A DNA stretch of 64,000 nucleotides from Lunularia cruciata (taxonomy: Eukaryota > Streptophyta > Marchantiopsida > Lunulariales > Lunulariaceae). Location: the NCBI GenBank assembly GCA_948567375.1, contig OX419762.1, positions 38,297,034 to 38,361,033 of the forward strand, read 5' to 3'. Below the pieces are notes generated by a model. That model was not told the origin of the DNA. It was given only the letters and a program-made list of their open reading frames with translations, and did not search any database. This document shows, piece after piece, positions 51,106-63,800 of this stretch; position 1 is the stretch's first letter; every line of letters starts with the position of its first letter. A program made the translations under genes and the position numbers.

Positions 51106-51769
51106 ATTGTGGCACTTTAGAGTCTATGTATGACTTATGTGTGAGTTGTGCTTTTATAGTGTATGATGTTGACAGCGATGTATGTTGTGTAGCGATGTAT
51201 ATACGCACGACAGCTGTCACGCCATTTGTAGTTCCGCATCTAGATGCTCGGACACTGGAGTTCCAGTGATGGTAGTTAGAGTTATTCTAGCAGTTTCTCA
51301 GGGACTACTTTCCGACGGTTAGATTTCGTGTTCGGGGTACTGACTTCATGGTGGGGCCCACCGTCACTTTGCACCGTTTGCACCGTCGAGTGTGCCGTCA
51401 GCAGGACCGTTAGGGTTTCAGGGCTAGCTCGAGTCCAGGGGGTATAGTTTCGAAGTGAGCTCCAGAGAGCTCACTTCTCTGATGTTGAGCCTTTGAGTTC
51501 CTGGCTATGGTGGACAGAGGCCGGCGAGCGTCACTTGGATTCTCTATGCTTGAGTGGGTGTGGCTTGACTATAATCAGTGCCCAGTTGTTGGCAGTTTAT
51601 AGAGTGACAGATCAAGTACTGATCTGAGTTGAGTTGAGTTGAAAGTGTTAAGCAATCTGATTATTGTGGCACTTTAGAGTCTATGTATGACTTATGTGTG
51701 AGTTGTGCTTTTATAGTGTATGATGTTGACAGCGATGTATGTTGTGTAGCGATGTATATACGCACGACA
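51106..51769 (+). repeat. 3' terminal repeat block U-M-U of Ty3 copy 2
   Basis: U (107 bp) lies at 51,106-51,212, directly after the purine tract 'gctaggggggcg'. A 2-bp spacer follows, then M at 51,215-51,662, then a second U at 51,663-51,769. The two U units are identical by eye. The U/M joint reads GACAGCTGTC, a perfect palindrome like a circle junction between two LTR ends. The outer ends of the element, TGTCACG and CACGACA, form imperfect inverted termini. Confidence 0.92.
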
Positions 51770-52162
51770 ATTGCCTTTCTTTGCACTTCCATAACTAGAA
51801 TCCCACAACTGAAGATCTGTCATGTGCTTATACTTCTACACTTTCATAGAAGATCTATCTTGTATTGACTCTTCAATATTCCCATAGAGAATTCACATAA
51901 CTAATTAGACTCCACACTTAACAATCTTGCACTTAGAGTCTGATATTTCTTGTCTCTCTAATCAATTAACTTTTGAAGTCCAATTGCAACTATGCATTGC
52001 CCAAGCTTCCCAATGATGAGTACCTTGGTAAACATATTTCTGGAATTTTTTACTCCAGAAATCTTTACCAAACTCAGTACTCCACTATCTATCACTTCAC
52101 AAATGAAATGATACCTCATTTTGCATATGCTTTGTCCTAGCATGAAACAAATGATTTTCTAC

Positions 52163-52240
52163 AAAATGACATATACTCCATAGTGATAGCAAAAGTGATT
52201 AATAACACTTTTGCTATCACTATGGAGTATATGTCATTTT
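52163..52240. repeat. Perfect 35-bp inverted repeat (hairpin)
   Basis: Arms 52,163-52,197 and 52,206-52,240 are perfect reverse complements, separated by an 8-nt AT loop. It lies within the decayed copia RNase H region. Perfect arms in otherwise eroded DNA suggest that it arose later than the decay, for example by template switching. Confidence 0.95.
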
Positions 52241-55200
52241 ATATTTTGCCTAGCTCTACCAATAAGTTTTTTGACCAAATCATCTTCTTGCTAGTCTTTG
52301 AGATGGCCATGTACTCAACGTTTCTGGTAGAAAGAGCAACACTCTTCTACAATCAATACATACAACTAATGGTAGCATCACCCAAGGTAAACACAAATCC
52401 TATAGTCCTCTTTTGATTGTCCAAGTCTCCTCCCAAATTTTCATTAGTGAAACCTTCTAAAATAGCATAATTTTGCTTGAAGGAAAGTACCTTGTAAAAG
52501 GTACCTTTCAAATAACATAACAACTATTTTATTGCTTCCTAGTGCTCTCTTCTTGGGTTTGACGTGAATCTGCTTACAACTCCTATTGCTTGAGCAATGT
52601 CTGGCCTAGTGCATACCATTTCTTACACCAAAATGCCAATTGTTGATGCATAAGGTACTTTGCTCATGTACTTTCTATCTACATCAGTTCTTGGTGATTG
52701 CTCCTTGGAGAGTTTGAAGTGATTTCCCAAGGGAGTGGTTCAAATTTTAGCATTTTGTAGACCAAATTTGTCCATCAACTTCTTGATGTACTTCTCTTGA
52801 GACAACTTTAAAGTACATGCAGATCTATCTCTGGTAATCCTCATTCCAAATATTTTTTGTGAAGGACCTAGATATTTCATTTCAAGTATATCAGATAATT
52901 GGCACTTTAGCTTGTTGATTTCCATCTTGGATCAACAACAAACATATCATCCGCATAAAGCAGCAAGATGATGTACAAATTAACAATGATTTAATGTAGT
53001 AGCAATGATCCATTTTGCATTTGGTGTTATCATTGTTGGCCATAAAGCCATCAAATTTCAAATACCACCATCGAGGAGCCTGTTTTTAACCATAGACTCT
53101 TCTTCAACTTGCAAACCATTTCCCTTTTGTTAATGATTTAAAATTCCTCATGTTGTGCCGTATAGACATCCTTCTCAAGGTCTCCATGTAGAAATGTTGT
53201 TTTTATATTTAGTTGCTTTGGATGCAAATCCTATACACTCACAAGACCCAAGATCAATCTGATGGTAGTAAACTTAACTATAGGAGAGAAAATCTCATTG
53301 TATTCTACCTTTGGTCTATTGAAAACCTTTTGCCACAAGCTTGGCCTTGTATTGCTTGCTTCCACCAAGGTCTTCTTTGATTTTATACACCTACTTATTC
53401 TAAAATGCCTTTGTTCCCTTTGGTAACTTGGTCGATGACCAAGGCTCATTCTTTTTTAAGGAAAACATCTTTTCCTTCATTGCAAGCTCCCACTACAATC
53501 AGCCCTCCTTTTGCATTGCCTTTGAGGTAGAACTTAGTTTCACCATTTTCTATCAAGAGTAAGTAATAAATGGATGGATAATACCTCTCTATTGGTTTTT
53601 GCAATCTAGTAAATCTCCTCAAACCAATTGTAGGCATGATTGGATTTTTATGAACTCTTTGGTTTCTACCAAACTCTGATTTCCTACAACATTGTCCTCC
53701 AAAATATCTTCAAACACTAATTCTTGGTATTTTGTTTGTTCTTTAGTAACCTCAACACCTGATCCAAGCTTATCTTTGCACATAGCATTTTCATGGAAAT
53801 GATATCTCTACTTCTGATCACTTTTCTATCATCTTCATCTCAAAGACAAACTAATATCATGTGCTCCATATCCAATGAAGAAAATTTTTCTTGATTTGGA
53901 ATCAAGTATGTCCCTATCACTATTTTGATTCTTGCATATGAGATACAACCAAAATTTATCAATTGCTAGAGATTCACCTTCTTTCTTGACCATTCCTCCT
54001 CAAGGATCTTGAATCCCAAAGGAACTAAGGGTCCTCAATTATGAGGTATGCAGTTGTGTTGACTGCATCTGCCTAAAATGTTTTGGCAACCTTGCTTGTA
54101 GTCTCATACATCTAGCTCTCTCATTGGGAGCTCTATTCAAATGTTCAACCAAACCATTTTCTTGTGGTATCTCAGAGACACTTTTCATCATTCTAATACC
54201 ATTCTCTACACAATATTCTTTGAACTCATTGCTACTATACTCTCCACCATTATCACATTTCAAGCGCTTAATTTTCAAGCCTGACTTGTTTTCAATCTCA
54301 AATCTATCCCTTGAAAACAATAAACATATCTAATTTATTTTTCAGAAAATAAACCCATACCTTCTTGGTAGCATCATTTTTGAATGTGACATAGTAGCAA
54401 GATCCTCCAAGGGACTCAATTGAAGTTGGGTCATACACATCTGTATGTATCAACTCTAGCTTTCCCACTTTTGGTGTTCTTGCAGCCTTAATGAAGGTAA
54501 TTCACTTTTGCTTTCCGAAGATACATGGTTCACAAAAGCAAGTTGAACAATCTTCAACTCAGAGATCCTGCCATTGGCAACTAATTGTTTCATACCCTTC
54601 TACTCACGTGACCAAGTCTTTGGTGCCGTAAGATCAAGGATAAATTACATCAGCAACAATATTAGATGGTTTGAGTTCCATAACATACAAGGTTCCGACC
54701 TTTTGTTCTCTTGCCAAAATCAAGTTTCACCAAGTAACCTTCCATTTCCTACTTTCAAAGGATGTTTGATATCCTTCCTCATCCACTTGACCTATGGACA
54801 TCAAATCTTTAGTTTATGGACATATTTAACATCTACGAATGTCCATATTGGCCATTGAGAGGTCCTCAAGTGCATGTTGCATTTCCTTCAATAAACAAGG
54901 TTATTGTCAACAAGGTGAACCTTTCCAAGGTTTCCTACAACAAAGTTGTACATCAATTCTTTACATGGAGTAGACAAACATGATGCACCAAAATGTATCA
55001 CCTAAGATTATATGGGACATTCCACATAGTAAACAAGTGTATCCTCTTGTTATTTGTCTGTGTTTATTGAGTTCTCCTCCTTCTTTGGACTTTTACATTG
55101 ATTCTTAAGGTGACCAGGCTTATTGACCAATATATAAAAATAAACATAAATATTTATATTTATAATGTCTAGCGGTCAATTATGACTTCAATAGTTCTTG

Positions 55201-55752
55201 TTTGACACACTTGATTGATAGTTCAAGAGCTTTACCACCCAACATTTGTTATATATATGCACTTTCACATATCTCATTTGGAAAGTGTGATGCAAACTGA
55301 TCCTCTATCTAACCCTAGATTGTCTACGGTATATGACACCTCATAAAGTTACAAGTTGGAGCCATTCTCATAGCTTCATGCAATGGTACATTCCTACAGT
55401 CTTGCCATAGTGTCCCGTAATGCTTGCAAGACACATTTGCTCCAAACTTCAAGTGAATTTAACTTCTTTTCTAGAGCTTTTTTTTACCATGATCTTGGTG
55501 TTTAATGGAAAGCCCTTGAAAAGACGCTTCCAAAAAGATAAGGCACACATCATTTGCATATGTATTCACAAAGAAATCAGTCCCAACATGAATTGCCTTT
55601 CTTTGCACTCCCATAATTAGAATCTTGTAGTTTAAAATCTATCATGTACTTACACTTTTACACTCCCATAGAGGATCTTTCTTGTACTAGCTCTTTAACA
55701 TTCCTGTGGAGCATTCATGTAATTAATTAGACTCCACACTTAAAAGCAAGTT

Positions 55753-56213
55753 GTAGGCTGCAATATATTATCTTTTCACCATGCTTTTTAAGTCAAAGGA
55801 TTGTGTATCGAACCTTTCTTTTGGTAGGGGTATTACTTAACTATTTTCAATCTAGCTTGGTAAAAATAGAGTAGCAATGGAACTAGGGAGACATTGTACT
55901 ATTGGATAGATATTATGTTTAATCTAGCTTGGTAGACATAGCAGAGCGGTAGAACTAGATAGGAATTGTGCTCTTGTAGGCTTTAATATATTATCTCTTC
56001 ACCATGCTTTTTAAGTCAGAGGATTGGGTATTAAACCTTTGTTTTGGTAGAGGTATTACCTAACTATTTTCAATCTAGCATGGTAGAAATAGAGGAGCAA
56101 TGGAACTAGAGAGACATTATACAATTGGATAGATATTATGTTTAATCTATCTTGGTAGAAATAGAGGAGCGGTAGAACCAGATAGATATGAAAGACCTAG
56201 ATAGAAATTGTGC
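55753..56213. repeat. Two-unit tandem duplication, about 223 bp
   Basis: A unit beginning 'gtaggctgcaatatatta' at 55,753 recurs near 55,976 ('gtaggctttaatatatta'). The units share long blocks such as 'tcaccatgctttttaagtca' and 'tggatagatattatgttta'. The rest of 55,746-56,628 holds no gene that I can see. Confidence 0.85.
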
Positions 56214-56625
56214 TCTTGATATCCTTGAATTACCATCAATTTCCATAGAGTCCAAGTTTGCATTTGGGTTTCATGGTGAGATATATGTTGTAATTACATC
56301 CTCTAGAATTCTAGTGATTATATTGTTGATATACCTAATGCTAGGGTTGCACAGACTATACTGCACAGCAACATTGGAGCCTCTCTAGCACTTCCTATTA
56401 CACAAGATGAAGAGGCCAAGGACAAGGAACTATTAGCAAATACTAGATAAAAGAGAGGAGCAAGAGGATGCAGAGTTGGATAAGTAAATAGTTTAGAAAG
56501 TGGTGAATGTTAGCAAGTCATCTTGGCTGGTGGTCCATCATACATGCAGAAATCATTTGTGTAGAGATTCCATTCTATAAATATCCATACCTTTCATTAT
56601 GACTTATGTTACTATTATCTTATGT

Positions 56626-56858
<233 letters not shown>

Positions 56859-57021
56859 GCATCAAGCACTACTACAATGGATGACTATCTCACCTACATG
56901 TGGACCGGATGGAGGCAAAGAGGAATCTTTGGTTGTTGTAGACAGGCCCTCCTCATGTCTCTTATAGGCATTCGTATCTTTGTTTTCTGTCCTTTCTTAT
57001 TTTTCATTTTTGCATTGGGAT

Positions 57022-60000
57022 ACTATAATACCATTAGCTAGACAAATTAGCTAAAGAAAAGAATGGCTTGGTAATATCTTTTGAGATTCTATCTAAGTCA
57101 AGTGGATAGAGGAGTCACCAAAAAAGGACTTCCATTGTCCAGCCCAAAAATACACTAAAAACTTCAAAATCAATTTTGGAGGCCTAAACAAAAGAATTAA
57201 GCCTTGAAAAATGGAATCTTACCCCATGAAAAATGGATTCTTACCATTCTATCTTGACTTGTCTATAGAAAGATTCCCAAAATATTCCCTTTAGTCAAAC
57301 TTGTTTGACCAATAAAATAGGACTAGGGCTGACATGTCACAATCCATATATCTAATCTAAGAGTAGAGCTCACTCGGAAGGGTTCTCCTCCACTATAAAA
57401 TAAAGTCGGAGTGCTCCTTTGGAGCATTGGAGTATTAGGGATTCCATTCTTCTGTCTTCAAATTGTTATAGATACATTGCATTTCTCTACTATGTCTTCC
57501 TTTCTTGTCATGGCCTTTCTTGAGTACTCTTTGGGAGACGTACACTTTCAACAAATTATTTCCATATGCCTCTATTTTGTTCATTGGCACGTGGCCATTA
57601 TCTCTAGTATTACTCCTCATCTTGCATCCCATACCCCATATGTGTGAATAGGGACCATTACACAGCCTTTTTTTTAGCATATACCCACAACTGCAAAGCT
57701 TTATCCAAATGGCTTCTCCTTGGTCCCCAATTCACATACTTCTCCTACACCAATGGAGCACTTTGTAGGAAGGACTCCTCTATGAAGGATGCACATAATT
57801 TGTCTTCCTATCCCTCATCTTCATATCATAAATGCTCCACACCTTCCCTCCACCTTGGACTCTCCTCACACCCCTACCGCCTTGCCATCTCCACATGACA
57901 ATTGAAGCTTCCTCCCCCTTCTACCACCCTGCCATCCCTATAGGATCAATCTCCTCCACTTGGGCCATTGGCATATCCTATATCCCACCATCAACATCTC
58001 ACAATCTTGTCTAGATTGTCCATGGGTAGGGATTAGCCTTCCTAACATAGGGGGAGATCTTTTTGTTTGTGTATGCAACCACCTCTCTTCCTCCCAAGAT
58101 CTCCTCCATACTCTAGTAGTATCTTTACAAGCTCTGATTGACTCATATATTGGTTGCACTCTTTGGACCCTATCTAGGTACTCCTACCAAATTTTCCAGA
58201 ACCATAGATGTATACCAAGATTCTTATGCCTTTATGTCCTCTTGTGGGATCCACACTCTCTTTCCTATTACGTGCTATTTTGGCTATGACCACAGGAGAG
58301 ATGTCTCTACTTGGATATTATTGGCTCTTTTTCCCCAATGAGCATAACTCCTTCTAGCCCATGGAGGCACTTTTGGCCATCAAGAGACTACCTCTAGGAT
58401 TCATAGGTTCTTGAGAGGAGATTGTGCAACCCTCCAAGAGAAATATGCCATAAGGACCCAAGCCATAGCTAAGTGGACTTTAGAGTCTCCACAACCTCAC
58501 ACCCTACCTCTAGAGCATCATTGCCTCTATTCATCCTTGATATTAGGTCAAGCAAGGGAGTACAAGTGGGTAGCCTAGGCACTCTTACCCTCTCAGCCAA
58601 TGTTCTTCTTCATTGAGACTTTATCAGACGCTACATCCACCTCCTTTCAGGAATTTTCTTTGTTCCTCTATGATTATCAACCACATGAGGAATTATAGCC
58701 AATAGAGTCCTCCTTTGCCCATGCCACTATGCCACTCTTTGCATTTCTCAATAGGTAGGCCATTTTGACCAGTTTTTGAGCACCTTCAAGATTACTTCTT
58801 CCCATATGCTTCAGATTTGGGTTTCTCTCTTCTCTTTGTATTTTGTCAATGCATTGCCTCTAATCATGTGCCTCCTATAGCAGCTTATTTTTTTGGAGCT
58901 TCTTATCTCCTTTGATCTTGCAAAGGAGACCTCAAGTGTATGCTCTATTGCCATTGGGGATGCTTTTTTGCATTTGGTATCTTGCACTATTTGCTTATTG
59001 TTACGGTAGTCTTTTTCTTCCTTCTTGTCTCTCCACTAGTTTGATGTGGCTACTTCAGGGTGCTATGAGATAGTTATAATGGGCATTTGAGCGCCTTAGA
59101 AATTCATCTAGGTTAAGTGGTGGTCCAATTTGATGTCTACAATACCTTCAATCCTATCTCTATCCTGTATTATTCTACACTCTTTGTTCAACTTGATCAG
59201 ATCTCTTCCTTGATTCCCTTTGTCCATACTTTTTATGGCATTGAGACACTTCTATTATATAGCCACCTTACCACTACAAGAGAGTTCTTATAGTTGATAT
59301 CAATTGAGTGCACATGATAGAGGAATCCACTAGAGTCCTCTATTTGCCATAGCATATTACAAGGCTTTACAACAAGTGATAGTAGCTTTCTTGTCTTGCC
59401 ATTTCCCATCCATTTCAAATGACACTGATATTGTAGGCCTTTGGAGGATGTAGTTAATGTGGTGTTTGCTTTCACAATCAGCTTAGAGGCCTTGGGTTTA
59501 CAAGTCTAGATTCATAAATGCAAGGTGTGGAGCACATGCATGTTCCTCACTCCCTTTAACTTCCCACCATGATTCTAATTCCTTGTAGATTGTTTGAGAG
59601 TTTTGGGCTCTCCTTTGGTATAAGAGGACTTTTGTAATTTGTTCATATTCAACACCTTAGGCCACAACCAATGCTCACCTCTTTCCTTGATTGGAGAATA
59701 CCAAAGTGGTCTATTCTATTCATAGATGATGTTACCCCCCTAGGGCCTCATATTTGGCATGGACATTTCCACCTACATAGGTACTATTGCCATATTTGCG
59801 GATGTTTGACAATACAATCAAAAATACTTTGTCCACTTTGTTAGGGTTATGCATGCTTCCACAACTATCAAATGAGTGGTGTATGCAATAGATAGCTCTT
59901 CTTATAGTCATGGGTAGATGCGGTCTCATAGGGTAAGAGGCCAATAGCATATATCAGAGCATGTTCTTTAGTAGTCACTCATTTAGCATATCAATTCATA

Positions 60001-60836
60001 CATAAGGTTTTTTATTATGATAGTAAATTTATGCACTTATGCTTTTTACGCATATCTTTGATTGGCTCGTGACTTATTGCCAAGCCCAACATGCACAGAC
60101 ACACCCCAAGTCTATTGACTTTGTATCTCTAGACTCTAGGAAGCTCCAAGCGGATCTCAACAAGTTTATGCACACTCAAACACTTACTAGTATTCTCATT
60201 GATTCACCTCTACTTGAAAAAACTAGGATCCTTGCTTGTGAGGAAAAGGGTCTAGAGCTTGGCTCCAAGCTTCACTCTTGATTGATGATTTCCGCTTCAC
60301 TTCACACTCAATACTCCAACGCCCCAAAGGAGCACCTTCTATTTATTATATAGCAAAGAGGATCCCCTCAAGGAAGCTCCACCCTTGGATCAGATACATG
60401 GATTGGTGACCTTTCAACAAGCTTTATCCTTGGATTAGTTGTTTGGATGGGTGATATGTCAATCCTTGTCCTATCTAGTTGGTCAAAGGGTTTGACCCAA
60501 TGGAATCTTTAGGGAATCTTCCTATAGGGAGCTCAGAATCATTTGAGTGAGGTACCATTGGAAAGCTATCAATGAGACAAATCATAGGGGGAAAAGGCAA
60601 GCCTAATTTCTAGAGTGGAGGGAATATTTCCATTTTCAAGGCCTGATTCATCCATTTAGGCCTCCAAAATTGACTCTAAAGTTTTAAGGCTATTTTTTGC
60701 TTTTGCCCTATTAGTAGAAGTACTCTTTTTGTTGACACCTTTGTCTGATCTTCCTAGCCTATTGTACACAACATCCTTTTAGATGTTACCAAGCCAATTT
60801 TCACCTTCAGATAATATGTCTAGCTACTTGTATTAC
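57022..60836. mobile_element. Long-TIR DNA transposon-like element (about 3.8 kb)
   Basis: 57,022-57,436 is the inverse complement of about 60,306-60,836. Shared blocks include 'aggcctccaaaatt' with its complement near 57,170, 'tccaaaggagcac' near 60,325 with its complement near 57,415, and an outer end 'tgtctagctaatgg' (in the 62.7-kb copy) with complement 'ccattagctagaca' at 57,031-57,044. Terminal inverted repeats of over 400 bp around non-obvious coding DNA resemble Mutator-like elements. No transposase domain was recognised and no target duplication was found. Internal frames are short. A plus-strand stretch near 60,110-60,280 (IDFVSLDSRKLQADLN) recurs at 63,895-63,960. Confidence 0.6.
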
Positions 60837-63800
60837 ACAAGCATAGTGCTAGATCCCTCTCCCATGTCCTTTGCATCCTACTATGTCCCACCACACTAGC
60901 TGTCCATGTAGTCTTGTCATGATTGTCGATGGGTAGGGATTGAGCTAGCATAGCATCAAGGGCGAGCTCAATCCGTATGGATGAGAGTAGTGACCACTTC
61001 TCAGCCCATTCTCCCAAGCCCTATTCATACTACTATCCTCTCTCTTTAAGCACCACTAGACGCATATGTTTGGTTAGACTCACTAGATCCCAACCCAAGC
61101 ATTCCTTTTAGGGTTGCCAAGGCCTTGCATGTATACTTGGATTCATATGTCCTTCTGATAGCTCATGGGCTCTATTCTCTCCCTTCTATTATGAGCTATC
61201 CTATGGATGATCAAGAGAAGGATGTCACTACTTGGACGCTATAAGCACTCTTCTCCCAATAGACACTACTCCTTCCAACCCATGGGATGCATCAAGATAT
61301 TGCAAGACTATATCCAAGATTCATTAGTTTTTGTGAGAAGATTGGCCAGCGATACATGAGAAGTATATCATCTAAGCCCAAGTAGTAGCCAAATAGATCT
61401 TGACTCCTCCACAAATCCATGCACCACTCCAATGTTGCCACCTTTGTTGTTCCTTTATGTTAGGTCAGCTAGGCAAGTATTGCTAAGCAACCCAGGTTCT
61501 ATCACCCTCTAGACCAACACTAATCCTTATCTAGTGATACTTTAGCAACTTTAGAGATACTCTACCCACTATCCATGTATGGCTTACCTTCTTTTATCCA
61601 TGACTACCACCTAAATGAAGAACTTCAACTTATGGAGACCTTCTTTGCCTATGCTTTACTCCAGAATCCACATTTATTGGCAAGGGGTATTTAGTCTTTG
61701 AGAATTTACATGATTGTCTCTACCTTGACATGCATGATTCTAGATTCCCTCTTCTCCTTGCTTTTTGCTAGTGCCTTGTGTTGGATCTTTTTATGCAGTG
61801 GCTACTCCATGTAGTGGCAAGATGGTGATTGCAAGCATTTGAGCTTCCTTAGATACTTATTAGGATTGGATGGGGGTCTAGGTAGATATGTTAAATGCCT
61901 TCAACACTATTTCTTGTCTAGCCTTATTTTTAGCTCTTCATTCAAGAAGAGATTAAATCTCTTCCTTGATACCTTTCATCCATACATTTTATGGAATTGA
62001 GACACCGTTTATTGTATACCCACCATACTCCATAGGAGAGTTCACACAGCTAGCATTTATTGTGTGTACATGTTAGGAGATCCTTTGGAGAAGGATTATT
62101 TGCTATGGCTCACTACATTGCTCTACAAGAGTTTGTGGTTGATTTTCCCTCATGTGTTCTAAGGACAAGAGAACCCCAAGAGAAATACAAGAGAAGAAAT
62201 GGAAGAGAAACACAAGGCTTCATCTCTCAATACTCTGATGCACAAAGGAGCACCTTGTCTTTATTATATAACAAAGAGGATCTACTCAAAGGGTGCTCCA
62301 TCCTTGGATCAGATGATACATGGATTGGTGACATGTCAAAAATCTCCAACTTATGCTTAGTGCATGGATTAGTGATATATTGATCCTTGTCCTATTTGGT
62401 TGGTCAAATAAGTTTGAATGGAGGGAATCTTTGGGAAATCTTATTGTAGAAAGCTCAAAATAGCATGGGTGACATACCGTTGGAAAGCTCTTGATGAGAT
62501 GAACCAAGGGGGGAAGGAAAATTTATCTCACCTAGGAGGAGGAACAACTTTATTTTTTGAGGCCTAATTCATCCGTTTAGGCCTCCAAAATTGGCTTTGA
62601 AGTTTTTTGGCCTTTGCTCTATTAGTAAAAGTATTCCCTTGGTGACACCTCTATCTGATCTACTTAGACCATCATATATAAAATCATTTTAGATGTTACT
62701 AAGCCAATGTCTACCTCTAGATAATGTGTCTAGCTAATGGTGTTACATCATGTCTCTTTCCATCCCTCTCATACAATACACATATTGTGGGCCCTTTGGA
62801 AGATATAGTTTGAGTAGTATTGGCTTTTACACTCAAACAATAGGCCTTGGGTTTATTTTTCCAAACTCATAAATGAAAGGTTTGGAGTCCTCATACATCA
62901 CTCATCCCTTCTGACCTCCCACCATGATTCCAATTTCAAGTAGGGGGTTTGAGAGTACTAGACTCTCTAGTGGACTGTAACACCCATTTGTGCATGTGTG
63001 TGGTATTGTGATATTTAGCTTGGTATTACAAGTACTTGAGAGATATTATTTATATAGAGATAAAAGATGGTTCTATATTAGTCATGACTAGCTAAAGTTT
63101 TTCATAGCTAAGATAGAGTGGACCTTACTTTAGAAAAAGTGGAAAAGGTGAGCACCACTATTTTGGATTCTAGTGTGGTGACTTGGTATCATTCATAGGT
63201 GTTTGGCTTTGAGGAAAGAGTTAAGAACTCTTGGACCCACAAGCCTTTTTTTGTTTTGGATTCTTCTATAGTCCAAGGATAGCCCATGTGAAGGAATCCT
63301 TGACTTAGTGGTTGGGTCAAGATAAGACCACATGCTTAGGAGAATATTCCCATGAGTATAGATATTCCTTTAGCTTTTTGACTTTATTTGACTTTTAGCC
63401 TAATAACTTGAGTTACTCCAATAATTAATAACTTTGGTGCATAACTATTTCACAAGTATATAAACTAGGGGTGAGGAGGTACTCATCATCCTTTCATTTG
63501 CAACTATCTCTTTGTCATTGAGTTCTCTAGTGAACAATGGCTTGAGTCTTGGAGTGTTAGCCTTGGAGGAGTATGATGGAGTTGGGGTTCTTTGCCTTCT
63601 TGGTCTATGGTGCGCTACCATAATAACCATCAGAGGTTCATCTTGGGTGAGAGACATGCCAGCTCATAGGACAATGATGATTTTTATAATTCATTTATAT
63701 CCAATATATCGGTGTAAGCCATAGCTCACACACATCTTTCCCCCACTTGGGGAATATCTAGGTGGCTTACTCTATCCTCACAAGATATTATGTCTCCTAA

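Larger units (their letters stand above)
41834..51769 (+). mobile_element. Ty3/gypsy-type retroelement with DNA methyltransferase and PHD finger, copy 2 (young)
   Basis: This is a complete copy, 9.9 kb, bounded by a 4-bp target duplication (ATTG at 41,830-41,833 and 51,770-51,773). The empty site is confirmed by the other copia LTR near 55,595. Parts: M repeat, 1.25-kb leader, gag, zinc knuckles, protease, cytosine methyltransferase, reverse transcriptase, RNase H, integrase, PHD finger, a purine-rich tract (51,094-51,105), and a U-M-U terminal block. The two M repeats differ at about 11 of 449 positions, so it is much younger than copy 1. It looks nearly whole, with a handful of breaks (about five to eight). 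Confidence 0.95.
41485..55745 (-). mobile_element. Decayed Ty1/copia retrotransposon, split by Ty3 copy 2
   Basis: Direct repeats flank the block. 41,490-41,833 plus 51,770-51,925 match 55,240-55,745, and are read as its LTRs. On the minus strand come a gag zinc-knuckle remnant (NKPGHLKNQC, about 55,135), the pre-integrase RLGHVS region (about 54,630), integrase core (DNGGEYSSNEFKEYC, about 54,260; NGLVEHLNR, about 54,150), reverse transcriptase (YNEIFSPIVKFTTIRLILGLVS, about 53,300; KYLGPSQKIFGMRI, about 52,880) and RNase H (about 52,690-52,080). Most of gag is missing. It is broken in many places and older than Ty3 copy 2, which is inserted in its left LTR. Confidence 0.82.

Noticed and set aside
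41834-51769. DIRS/PAT-type element, suggested by the split direct repeats
   Set aside because: The element encodes a DDE integrase with HHCC finger and a Ty3/gypsy reverse transcriptase, and it made a target duplication. DIRS elements use a tyrosine recombinase and make none.
51106-51769. U-M-U block as a separate small TRIM element with 107-bp LTRs
   Set aside because: M is also present at the 5' end of copy 2 as that element's terminus, and the purine tract sits directly before U. The block is part of the large element.
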